From Sordariomycetes sp. S80-01Y (lineage: Eukaryota > Ascomycota > Sordariomycetes), in contig JAXQJY010000033.1 of assembly GCA_037042185.1 (NCBI GenBank), forward strand, positions 186,001 to 250,000: DNA of 64,000 bases. Reading direction: 5' to 3'. Below, piece after piece: positions 20,480 through 30,708 of the stretch (its first letter is position 1; every line of letters starts with the position of its first letter). The notes beneath the pieces are model-generated. The model saw only the letters and a list, made by a program, of their open reading frames with translations, was not told where the DNA came from and did no database searches. The translations under genes were made by a program, and so were the position numbers.

Positions 20480-22800
20480 ATGGCCGGGACAACCGCGCAC
20501 ACCTCACGCGGTTCAGAGGACTATGGCGTGTACGATGATGCGAAGACATACTACGCCTCCGCCGACAGACACCACAAGTATGGGGCCCGAACGAGGACAT
20601 ACTCGCAGAACACCTTTCTGAGAGAGTTTGATCGTGATGGGCTGAAGAATCCCTTCCGTCGCGGTAGTCATGGTACGTTACCGTAAACTTTTCGATTTCT
20701 TGGAAACTGGCACGTGCTGACATGAACCAGATGAACGAGCCCTCGGTCAAGGCCGTCGATTCCTCGTCCAAGTCGAACCAACCCTCAAGAGCTTGCAAGA
20801 GCAAGAAGACACCGACCAGAACATGCAAATCACAATCGAAGACAGTGGGCCGAAAGTTATCTCGCTTCGAACGGCGGCTTCGGCCGGTCACAACCGATTC
20901 GACGTGCGAGGAACATATATGCTGTCGAACTTACTGCAAGAATTGACCTTGGCGAAGGAGTACGGGCGAACTCAGATCATCCTGGATGAAGGGCGTCTGA
21001 ACGAGAACCCGGTCGACCGGCTGTCACGCCTGGTGCGGGATCACTTCTGGGAAGGGTTGACGAGGAGAATAGATGCGTCCACCGTGGAGGTTGCCGCAAA
21101 GGATCCCAAGGATTGGACTGAGAAGCCTATTCCTCGCATCTACATTCCCCCTGGTGCGCCGAAGCAGTACGAATATTACCTGCGAGTAGCGGAGGAGCGA
21201 CCTGAGATCAACCTCGATGTGCAGCTGCTGCCGTGGAAGATTACCCCTGACTACATCCGCGACCTGAATGAGAAGCCGGGATTGTTGGTTGTCGACGTTG
21301 ACGAAGTGAAGGATGAGAACGGAAAGGAAACTCTAGAGGGCAAACCGTTCGTTGTTCCAGGTGGCCGTTTCAACGAGCTGTACGGGTGGGACAGCTACAT
21401 GGCTGGCTTGGGCCTGCTGGTCAACGACCGAGTCGACATGGTCAAGTCAATCGTTGAGAACTTCTGCTTCTGCATCGAGCATTACGGCAAGATCCTCAAC
21501 GCAACAAGGACGTATTACCTCGGTCGTTCACAGCCGCCATTCTTGACCGACATGGCGCTGCGAGTATACGAGAAGATCAAGCATGAGCCCGACTCGCTTG
21601 AATTCCTGCGGAGATCGATCCTGGCTGCTATCAAGGAATACCACAGCGTTTGGACTTCGGAGCCTCGACTCGACCCTGTAACTGGATTATCCCGCTATAG
21701 GCCCGAAGGAAGGGGTGTGCCGCCCGAGACGGAGTCCACTCACTTCGTCCACGTCCTCGAGCCGTACGTCAAGAAGCACAACATGGAGTTCCATGAGTTT
21801 GTCAGGGCGTATAACTACGGCGAGGTGGATGAGCCGGAGCTTGACGAATACTTCCTTCACGATCGAGCCGTTCGCGAATCTGGCCATGATACCAGCTATC
21901 GTCTCGAGGGCGTCTGCGCCAACCTTGCCACCATTGACCTCAACTCACTGCTCTTCAAGTATGAGACCGACATTGCGCGCACAATTCGCAGCTTGTTCGG
22001 CGACAGACTGGAGATGCCGGCCGAATTCTGTGCTGGAACGCCATACGAGCCTGGCGATGTCTTGTCTTCGGCTGCCTGGGACAGGAGGGCAAAGAGGCGC
22101 AAGCTTACCATGGACAAGCTTATGTGGAACGAAGAGGAGGGCATGTTCTTCGACTACGACACTGCCAAGAAAGAGCAGTGCACGTACGAGACGGCCACCA
22201 CTCTTTGGGCGCTCTGGGCTGGCCTTGCCACACCAAAGCAGGCTGCCGACCTGGTGAAGAAGGGCCTGCCTCGTTTTGAGGCGTATGGAGGTCTTCTTGC
22301 GGGAACCGAGAAGTCCCGGGGCAAGGTTGGACTTGATCGTCCCAACCGCCAGTGGGACTACCCGTACGGCTGGGCGCCGCAGCAGATGCTCGCGTGGACC
22401 GGTCTCCTCCGGTACAGCTTCACAGAGGAAGCGGAGAGGCTGGCGTACAAGTGGCTGTTCATGGTCACCAAGGCCTTTGTCGACTTCAACGGCGTTGTGG
22501 TAGAAAAGTACGACGTGACGAGCACCGTTGATCCTCATCGGGTCGATGCGGAGTACGGCAACCAGGGGCTCGACTTCAAGGGCGTTGCCAAGGAAGGGTA
22601 AGTGACCACTCGGGTGCCGCAGCATATATGGATCTAACAGAACCAGGTTCGCATGGGTCAACGCGAGCTACGTTTATGGCCTGCAGATTGTCAATGCGCA
22701 TATGCGTCGCGCCCTCGGCACGTTAACGCCATACCCGACGTTCGTACGTGCGATGGAGCAGAATGAAGAGAAGGCAATGGCGGAGCTGAGCCTGCCGTAG
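20480..22800 (+). CDS. NTH1: Neutral (cytosolic, PKA/Ca-regulated) trehalase
   Basis: Three exons, 20480-20672, 20731-22597 and 22647-22800 (GTACGT/CAG and GTAAGT/CAG introns), give 737 residues, the usual length. The GH37 enzyme splits trehalose to two glucoses in the cytosol. Both trehalase signatures are intact: [14 protein letters not shown] near residue 274 and [10 protein letters not shown] near 605. The neutral type is shown by the lack of a signal peptide, a PKA-type site R-R-G-S at about residues 60-63 in the disordered N-terminus, and a Ca-binding D-T-D-Q-N-x-Q-I-T-I-E-D loop at about 91-102. Yeast enzymes of this type are switched on by PKA phosphorylation and 14-3-3 binding. The first intron falls right after the PKA site, separating the regulatory leader from the Ca loop and catalytic part. 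Confidence 0.96.
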
Positions 22801-24041
22801 ATTTTGGGGAGATGATGTCAGTCTTTATCGCAAGTGTTTGAATTCTGGGATACGGCATGCATTACAGGTATAGAAGAGGAATACATCGGCTCATGAGATG
22901 GAGCACCTTGATTCAGAATCCAGGTCTGTTTGGTTCCTGTACGTAGCATCTTTCGGATAGCAAGGCATCGCATTGTTTCAAGCTTACTACATGACTGCAT
23001 GGGCTCACCCAGTGAGCGATTCTCGGATCCGATATCGAAGGCTATGACTCCCAGCCAGCACATGTCAGGAGCGAATCAGTGAAACGAACCAGACGGCGCG
23101 CCATGTGAGAGAAGGCTGACGGCAGTGAGGTTCCAGATGGATATGGATATAATCGCGAGAGATGGAGATGCCGAGGTTAGGCTGCGTGCTTCCTCTCCTG
23201 CTGAGGCGCCGATGTTAGTCATCTGGAGACAAAGTATCGGTACCTCGATGGCAGACAGCGGTGGAGGGCGTGACCCGCGCGTGAGAGGCTGAGGGTTGAC
23301 CGGGGATCTTCACATGCCAGAGCTCCGGTGCCCCGGATTTGGATTGCGTCACTCGTCGATCCCTCCGCCGCCCATGACCGCGAGCTGCTGTAACTTGGAC
23401 GACATGTTCAGACTGCAATTGCGATTTACCTGTTCAACTCACGGAAGAGTTCGAAGAGAAACAGAGGAGAGAGGCCTCTGCCGGCAGCCCTCGACTGAGC
23501 CGGCCGGGTGGGGCGGTTCAATTCGGCGACGCGGGGAGCGCTCTGACGTCGGTCACCGATCTGTCCCAATTCGGCACCTCGGCCAATGGCGGCTACGGCT
23601 CCTTGAAGTCTATTGCCATTGACCCGAACTAACACCTCCTGCGCCCAGTAACAGCCCTCCCCCGGACTGCTATGCTGAGACAGAACCAGAGGGCCTGTAG
23701 CTGCAAATGTTACTGTACCTCGACACCTCTGCGGCTCGCCGTGGGGACTGGCCCCCCGGTATGGCCCGGCCGTCAGAACTGCTCCCGAGGTGCACCAGTG
23801 CGTTCCCTGCGCGTCTAAGTCGTGCCGTTGGACGGAGAGGGCGCTGGGCTGGACTGCGCTTGGAGTCATAAGTAAAAGCGGCCGTTCGCCCGACACGTGC
23901 CAAACATTTACTCTTTGATCTTCTCGATTGCCTCCCCTCCTCCCTTCCACTTCCCTTCCCTCCCCATCAACGCTTACCATCCCGTTGAACCCTCAAGGAA
24001 ATCACATCTCCAACTTGGATCGCAGGCACAGGAACGTCATC
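22801..24041. other. Intergenic, promoter of isocitrate lyase
   Basis: About 1.2 kb. ORFs on both strands around 23300-23980 have no recognisable content. Candidate CreA sites are listed separately. Confidence 0.45.
23508..23759. promoter_or_regulatory. Cluster of CreA-like (SYGGRG) sites upstream of isocitrate lyase
   Basis: GTGGGG at 23508-23513 and 23741-23746, and the reverse form CCCCGG at 23754-23759, fit the SYGGRG core bound by the fungal carbon-catabolite repressor CreA/Cre1. Two sites 8 nt apart, 280-300 nt before the start codon, are a typical arrangement for a glucose-repressed gene. The core is short and GC-rich, so this is suggestive only. Confidence 0.35.
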
Positions 24042-25902
24042 ATGGCTACCCCGAACAACATGGTCAACCCGGCCGTCAACCCGGACGCCGAGGACGACCT
24101 CTTCGCCAAGGAGGTCGAGCAGGTCAAGGCCTGGTGGGCTGACAGCCGGTGGAAGCAAACCAAAAGGCCGTTCACGGCGGAGCAGATTGTCAGCAAGAGG
24201 GGGAATCTGAAGATTGAGTACCCCAGCAATGCGCAGGCCAAGAAGCTGTGGAACATCCTGGAGAACAGGTTCGCCGTGAGTTGCTTCCTTTCCGCCCTCT
24301 CGTGGTGGCGTTGAGAGAGAGAGAGAGAGAGAGAGAACAGCACTGACGAAGCATTGCAGACAAAAGATGCCAGCTACACCTACGGCTGTCTCGAGCCTAC
24401 CATGGTGACGCAGATGGCAAAGTACATCGACACCATCTACGTCTCCGGCTGGCAGTCCTCGTCAACTGCCTCTGCGTCGGACGAGCCTGGTCCTGATCTG
24501 GCAGACTACCCCTACGTACGCTCTCTATTACCCCCCTTTTTGCTTCGCACGTCTAACAGACGGTCCAGACAACCGTCCCCAACAAGGTCGGCCACCTCTT
24601 CATGGCCCAGCTCTTCCACGACCGCAAGCAGCGTCAAGAACGCCTCTCGGCGCCCAAGGCCCAGCGCGCCTCGCTCGCCAACGTCGACTACCTCCGCCCC
24701 ATCATCGCCGACGCCGACACGGGTCATGGCGGCCTCACGGCCGTCATGAAGCTCACCAAGCTCTTCGTCGAGAAGGGCGCGGCGGGCATCCACATCGAGG
24801 ACCAGGCGCCCGGCACCAAGAAGTGCGGCCACATGGCCGGCAAGGTGCTGGTGCCCATCCAGGAGCACATCAACCGCCTCGTGGCCATCAGGGCGCAGGC
24901 CGACATCATGGGCACCGACCTGCTGGCCATCGCGCGCACCGACGCCGAGGCCGCCACCCTCATCACCACCACCATCGACCCGCGCGACCACTCCTTCATC
25001 CTCGGCAGCACGAACCCCAACCTGCAGCCGCTCAACGACCTCATGGTGGCCGCCGAGGCCTCATCCAAGACGGGCCCGGAGCTGCAGAAGATCGAGGACG
25101 AGTGGCTCGCCAGCGCCAACCTGCAGCGCTTCGACGACGCCGTCCTCGCCGCCATCGACGCGGCCGGCGGCAAGGCCGAGCTCAAGACCAAGTACCTGCA
25201 GCAGGCCAAGGGGAAGAGCAACAGGGAGGCCCGCGCCGTCGCCCGCGGCCTGCTCGGAAAGGACGTCTTCTTCGACTGGGACGCGCCCCGGACGAGGGAG
25301 GGCTACTACAGGCTCAAGGGCGGCTGCGACTGCAGCGTCAACAGGGCCATCGCCTACGCGCCCTACTGCGACGCCATCTGGATGGAGAGCAAGACGCCCG
25401 ACTTCAAGCAGGCCAAGGAGTTTGCCGACGGCGTCCACGCCGTCTGGCCCGAGAAGAAGTGAGTGCCAAGTCCCCTTAACCCCTTTACCCCCACCCCCCT
25501 TCCCAACAAGAGAACAAAAGCATGCTGACAAAAGCTCCTCCCAGGCTCGCCTACAACCTCTCGCCCTCCTTCAACTGGAAGACGGCCATGCCGCGCGCCG
25601 AGCAGGAGACGTACATCGCCCGCCTCGCCAAGCTCGGCTACTGCTGGCAATTCATCACGCTCGCGGGCCTGCACACGACGGCCCTGGCCAGCGACTCCTT
25701 CGCCCGCGCCTACGCCAAGCAGGGCATGCGCGCCTACGGCGAGATGGTGCAGGAGCCCGAGATGGAGCTCGGCGTCGACGTCGTCAAGCACCAGAAGTGG
25801 AGCGGCGCCACCTACGTGGACGAGCTGCAGAAGATGGTCACGGGCGGCATCAGCTCGACGGCTGCGATGGGCGCTGGCGTGACCGAGGATCAATTCAAAT
25901 AG
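24042..25902 (+). CDS. ICL1: Isocitrate lyase (glyoxylate cycle)
   Basis: Four exons, 24042-24275, 24360-24515, 24569-25458 and 25545-25902, give 545 residues. The enzyme splits isocitrate to succinate and glyoxylate, letting the fungus grow on acetate and fatty acids. The catalytic signature K-K-C-G-H-M-A-G-K is intact (Cys near residue 220), as are D-A-D-T-G-H-G-G (Mg binding), [14 protein letters not shown] and N-L-S-P-S-F-N-W. The N-terminus lacks a mitochondrial presequence, which favours isocitrate lyase over the paralogous mitochondrial methylisocitrate lyase. There is no C-terminal PTS1 (ends EDQFK). Intron 1 carries a (GA)12 run. The gene lies tail to tail with SNF1, whose homologues are needed for isocitrate lyase induction. 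Confidence 0.95.
24313..24336 (+). repeat. (GA)12 microsatellite in intron 1 of isocitrate lyase
   Basis: A perfect dinucleotide run of 24 nt lies 37 nt after the donor site. Its length is likely to vary between strains. Confidence 0.95.
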
Positions 25903-26309
25903 AGGAGGTGCGCCGCGGGGACGCTTTAGGTTGGAAGAGTAGCGTGTGGGTTGGAGGTTGTTGTGAATACATGCGTGTGTTTGCTGATGCGGGGATACCG
26001 TCAAGTACCGAATAAGTAATACCTTACTGATCCTATCCTTCCCTGAGCCAAGCCAAGTCTATGCCTTACGCCTCCGAGCAGCCCTTCTGCCATGCCGTCC
26101 TGCCTCCCATCGTTGAATCCAAAGCTATGCATATCTCATTTCGCATCACAGAACAGTACAGGTCCCAATCATCAACAACCGTACCGCCACCGGCAAGCAA
26201 TCCCCATCTTCTACAGTAGAGCCTTCTCGTTTGGCCTGCCTTTGGCACCACAAGTCACCCCCTCGTTCTCGATCGTCGAGTTCTCAGCAGCGGCTGTGAT
26301 ACGGGTTCG
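25903..26309. other. Intergenic between converging ICL1 and SNF1
   Basis: About 400 nt of shared 3' flank. No ORF of note and no clear poly(A) hexamer. Confidence 0.5.
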
Positions 26310-28617
26310 CTAGTCCGCCTCCGCGAGCTGCATTATCAGCCGCGCGGCCATGTCCAGGAACGGATACGGGCTGGTGACTTCCTTTTCTTCCAGCAACTTG
26401 CCCTGCGCTGTCTCGTACCCCGAGCACTTGAAGTCGACGAGGTACACTCCACGCTCCATCTCGTAGATCTGGATGTCCAGATGCATGGCGACGTAGGGGC
26501 GTGGGGTGGAGGGATCTGCAGGAGGCTGCTCGCTTTCGGGCAGCGATTTTGCGTTGTTCTGAAGTACTGCTTCTTGTTAGTAGCTGCTACTGCTGTGCGG
26601 GGGGGTTGTGAGGGCGGCCTACCTGCTACCTCCCAGCGAACTTTGATATGCCATGGATCCGCAGGAAGTTTGTATCTCTTGGTCGGATCAACGCTCGTGC
26701 TCGAAGCATTTGCCGACTTGGTGTAGTCATCCGCAAAGCTGCCATCCCCGCTCGGCGGCTCACTTTCCCCCTTTGCTTGATGAGGGTCGAAGTCCTCATC
26801 AGGTAGGTACGTCGCGCCCAGCTTCTTGAGAGCCTTGTGAATGGTCAGAAGGGCTTCCCATGGCGCATTACGCGATCGGATGCCGAATTGCCATCGTACA
26901 GGCTTGGGCTTCTTAGGTGGGTTGATGGGCGTCATGCCCTGAGGGCGTTTCGCAGCTTCGTCGAGCCGAAGCTGACTCCGGGAGTGAGGCTTGAGGCGGC
27001 GGGCCATCTCTTGCCTCTCGGCTTCTGTGCGACTTGATGGGGGCTCGTCGATGCCCGCGTTGGAGGGTGCCGCGAGGTGGTCACCCCCAGCATTCTTGCG
27101 CTCCATGTAGTCTTTGTGGTAGTTTGGTAGACTGCTGGGGAGGATGCCGACTTTGCTAACATAGGGCCTCGTAGAGACGCCACTTCCTGATATCCCTGAC
27201 CTGGAGGACTGGCTCATCATGGGGCTTGAGCCTTCGGGCTCAGCGGCGAGGATATCTGGGTTTTCTACTGCTGTTAGCGGAAGCCACACTGAGACGACAT
27301 CAAAAGACTTACGGTTGACCTGCATCAGCTTGTTCTCCCTCACAATCATGTAAGCGTCCTTGATAGCAGATGGCTCCTCGGCTTGTAAAGCCTCTTCGAC
27401 ATCCCCCTTTCCGTAACCCATCGTCTTGCTGATCTTGTCCGTAATTTCATTGTGAAGTTTATCCTGAATCCTCTCCGGAGCATTGGGCGCAATATCGCTC
27501 TTCTCTATGGCCTTGTTGGGATCGACACCGGTATTGAAGAACTCCTCGGCTGGGCGCTGTAGGTATGTCGGCAGATCTGTCAAGAACCACGGGTCGTCGC
27601 GGATCTCCTCGATGGTAGCGCGCTGCACGGGGTTGACGACCAGCATCTTCTTAATCAACTTCGCCGCTCCAGACGGCATCCACTGTGGAATGCTGTAGGT
27701 TCCCCTGGCGATCTTGGCGAACAAGCTCGGGATGTGCTCGTCGTCGAAGGGTAACCTTCCAACCAACAGAACGTAAAGAATGACACCGCAACTCCAAACG
27801 TCAACTTCCGGGCCTGCGTACAGCTTCCCACCAATGACCTCGGGCGCCGCATAGTTCGGGCTACCACAGCTGGTCTTGAGGAAGTTGCCATCCGTCATGA
27901 TGTTGCTCAGACCGAAATCGGCAATTTTGACATCGAGGTTCTCGTCCAGTAGAAGATTCTCCGGTTTCAAGTCGCGATGGACAATCTTGTGACGGTGACA
28001 GTATTCGACGGCGCAGAGCATCTGCTGGAAGAAACGCCGAGCCTCAGGCTCCTTCATGCGTCCATGGGCAACGATGTAGTCGAACAGCTCCCCGCCCGCG
28101 TACTCGAGCACCATGATGATTTCGCTCGGGGTCTTGATGACGGTAAATCTGCGCCAAATGTTAGCTGTGCCCAACACCCAGCGAACTGGGGGACGTACAG
28201 TTTGATGATGTGCGGATGCCGTAACAACTGCAGATACTCGATCTCGCGCTCTACACGTCCGGCCATGTCGCGACTGATCAACTTCTTCCTCGCAATGATC
28301 TTCAACGCAACCTGCTGCCCCGTGCCATTGTGAATCGCGAGCTTAACCTTACCGAAGCTCCCCTCGCCCAACGTCCTGACCACCTTGTACGCGCCAATGC
28401 GCTGCTCCGTCTTGACCTTATCCTTCCGTGGGTTGCTCATGGCAGCGGTTGAAGCAGTGTTTTGGGGCGAGGCTACGGGTTGATCGTCGCCGGCGCCAAC
28501 GCCGACATGCCGTGCGTGTTGTGATGCTTGTGCGGGCGGCTTGTGTTCGAGTCGGCGGACGTGGGAGGAGGAGAGGGAGATTGTCAGCTCCTCGTCCTCG
28601 AAGCCGCGAGGAGCCAT
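26310..28617 (-). CDS. SNF1: Snf1/AMPK alpha catalytic subunit, Ser/Thr kinase
   Basis: Four exons, 28617-28199, 28148-27313, 27267-26623 and 26566-26310, give 718 residues. Snf1 derepresses alternative-carbon genes, partly by inactivating the CreA/Mig1 repressor. The kinase domain starts near residue 74 with G-E-G-S-F-G-K-V, then A-L-K-I-I (ATP Lys), H-R-D-L-K-P-E-N, D-F-G-L-S-N, and the activation loop L-K-T-S-C-G-S-P-N-Y whose Thr is the LKB1-class kinase target. A UBA-like autoinhibitory region (E-R-I-Q-D-K-L to I-V-R-E-N) follows, then a Ser-rich linker and the C-terminal subunit-binding domain ending in L-V-D-F-K-C-S-G-Y. The last exon is in a different frame from read-through of intron 3, which would stop at 26336. 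Intron 2 is only 45 nt and keeps the frame. A second in-frame ATG at residue 60 is a possible start. Confidence 0.95.
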
Positions 28618-29604
28618 GTCGGCGACTCGGCGGACTGCAGACCTTGAAGACCGACGGGCGCTGGCTCGGGGACAGGCGGGCGCAGACGCTTCTGGCTGGG
28701 TTGTTTGGTGGGTCGAGGTAGGGAATTGCGGTAAAAGCAGGCTGCGAGTCGCGCGGTCAAGCTGTCCTGAGCGAGCTGAGGAGGCTGCAAGGATGATTGA
28801 CGGATAATTGGATGATGTCGGTCGATATGCAGGCTGGGAAGCAGAGCCGAATGTCGTTGGCGGTTGCGGACCGAAAGACTCACGCGAGGCGTCGTTGTGG
28901 TGCAGGTGGTGGTGGTAGCGGGCAGCACGAGGGAATGACGAGATGGTGGAGTGCAGCTGGACGGATGGAGGGGTCGGGTCTGAATCAGTTACGGAGTCCC
29001 TCACCTGGAAGCTTCAGGCTCTCTCTACCTTACCTTAGCCTGGCGCTCCACTGGCACCAGCGTGAGCTCCGGCCGGGGGCCCCGGGGGCAGCGGGGGGTT
29101 TCTCCGGCACCTCAGCGCACGTCTGGACGCTATTACTTCACTAGCATACTGTACTTCGTGTTTCGTACAGCTGGACGGACATTTTGGCCCGCATACACTG
29201 AGCTGTCGTGATACCAAACTTTATACTGTTCGCCCCGAGTCAGTTGCCGCTTTCGGAGGGCTGAGGGCATCCATGACCCGTCTATACTGCCAGTCTCTTT
29301 GGGCACCCCAGATTGCGTCGGCTGGAGAGGAAATTGGCAAAATGTCGCGCATGGCTCGACGGGCGTACGGTAGGGAGCAGCTGGATGCATGTCTGAGCGA
29401 AAAAGTGATATGTGACTGTTGGAAACAACTAGCCTGGCCAGTCAACGTTCCCCCAAGCCATCGAACAGCATCCGGTACACAACTCTAGATATTGTACAAA
29501 CTATTCAACGTGCCAATGCACAGCACTGGACCCAGCCCAGTCGGCGAGCGGTCCGCCATTCTCATGGAAAGCTCACTTCACTCTTCCTCTTGCCTGTGGT
29601 GATG
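28618..29604. other. Intergenic, promoter of SNF1
   Basis: About 1 kb upstream of SNF1 and 3' of the next minus-strand gene. ORFs here are chance; a GT/GGT-rich patch at about 28890-28920 is low-complexity. Confidence 0.45.
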
Positions 29605-30410
29605 CTATGACCCTTTGGCAGCCTCCTGCTTCAGCCTCTCGATTAGCTTCCCTCTCAAGAAGGGGCTCAACCCCAGGCTGTGAATCGTTGTCAGCGCAAG
29701 CGTAGACCTCTACTTTCAAGCGAAACTTACATGCCCTCGTTCGTCAGGATCCGATACGTCCCGCTGGGCTGCACGGTTCCGACAACCTCCCCTTGGTCAC
29801 TGACTTGCACACTGCCTAGGATATCTTCCGGCCAGGCAATCCTCCCAAAGTCAGGGGGGTTCCTCCTGTCGCTCAGATGCACCCAGCCGCCACGTCCACC
29901 ACCACCAGCACCGCCCTGCGCACTCGCGCCTCCCGCCCCGGAACCGCCAGCTCCTCCGCCGCCGCCTTGCCTAGCACTGGCGCCTCGCTTTTGCTTCTGC
30001 TGTGAGTTGCCCGGGAAGAAGGAGCCGCCTGATCCGAGGTTGAAGCCACCTGTAGAGGCGAACGCTTTGGCTTGGTTGGTCACATCCTCGTCTTGGTGGC
30101 CGTATTCTTGGACGACGGAGTCGAGGATGGCCAGGAAGGTCTTGTTCTGTTGGAAGGTGTTTGGTGTTGGGGGGATCGCAGTGGTGGTTCCGATGGCGAG
30201 TCGCTTTATTGGAGGTTGGTTGTCCAGATACGTGAGGATATGGGACGCTGGTGAATCTGGGTTGTCAAAGACTTTCTTGAAGATGTCAGCTCCAGAGCTC
30301 TACGAATGCGTAGAAGAGCTTACAATGTGCGGGTTCTGCGCTAATGTCGTGACTGATCGAGCAAAAACACCGCTGCTCCGAGGCACCCATCGCATTGACA
30401 CCCCCAGCAT
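29605..30410 (-). CDS. Conserved-looking unknown protein, probably mitochondrial
   Basis: Three exons, 30410-30324, 30275-29731 and 29677-29605, give 234 residues; a further in-frame ATG at 30563 would add 51 residues. I do not recognise a named family. The N-terminus (R-W-V-P-R-S-S-G-V-F-A-R-S-V and following) has Arg and Ser, no acids, and looks like a mitochondrial presequence. The middle contains an I-G-T-T-T-A-I-P-P-T-P motif and then a disordered Gly/Ala-rich linker. The C-terminal part (W-V-H-L-S-D-R-R-N-P-P-D-F-G-R-I, E-D-I-L-G-S-V, S-G-T-Y-R-I-L-T, L-S-P-F-L-R-G-K-L-I-E-R-L) has the look of a conserved folded domain. It is transcribed away from DPB2, with about 300 nt between the starts. 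Confidence 0.75.
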
Positions 30411-30588
30411 TTTGTCGGTTGTGAAATGTGAACAAGCAAGTGTCAGAAGGTGAGCTTGTTCGCCTCCCAAGTCGAGCTCGCAGTACGAAGTAGAGCTTCG
30501 AGTGTGCAGGGGTCTCGATGAGGTCACGGCCAAGCAGTCGCGAAATATCCTTGTAACGCGCATTATGCATCTACCGCAAACCACTTAG

Positions 30589-30594
30589 ACGCGT
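30589..30594. promoter_or_regulatory. MluI cell-cycle box (MCB) upstream of DPB2
   Basis: A perfect palindromic ACGCGT lies 115 nt before the DPB2 start codon, in the region shared with the divergent gene. MBF binds this site and drives G1/S expression of DNA replication genes, including yeast DPB2. A partial AACGCG follows at about 30555. Position and target gene both fit. Confidence 0.55.
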
Positions 30595-30708
30595 CGACGC
30601 GGTCCCCGACATCCCACTTTGAGAGACCCGGAGAGCTCACAATCAGAGCACCCATTCCGTAAGTCCATTGCGCTGGCAAACTTCCCAGCGAATCTGGGAA
30701 CCGTCAAG

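Noticed and set aside
23516-23530. tRNA B-box-like GGTTCAATTC
   Set aside because: No matching A box, acceptor stem or cloverleaf could be drawn around it.
24042-25902. Methylisocitrate lyase (2-methylcitrate cycle) instead of isocitrate lyase
   Set aside because: No mitochondrial presequence, and the N-terminal and middle motifs fit the glyoxylate-cycle enzyme; a tree would settle it fully.
26336-26622. SNF1 ending at 26336 by reading through the last intron
   Set aside because: Splicing GTAGGC to GCAG (26622-26567) restores the conserved Snf1 C-terminus with L-V-D-F-K-C-S-G-Y, ending at 26310; the read-through frame has no family similarity.
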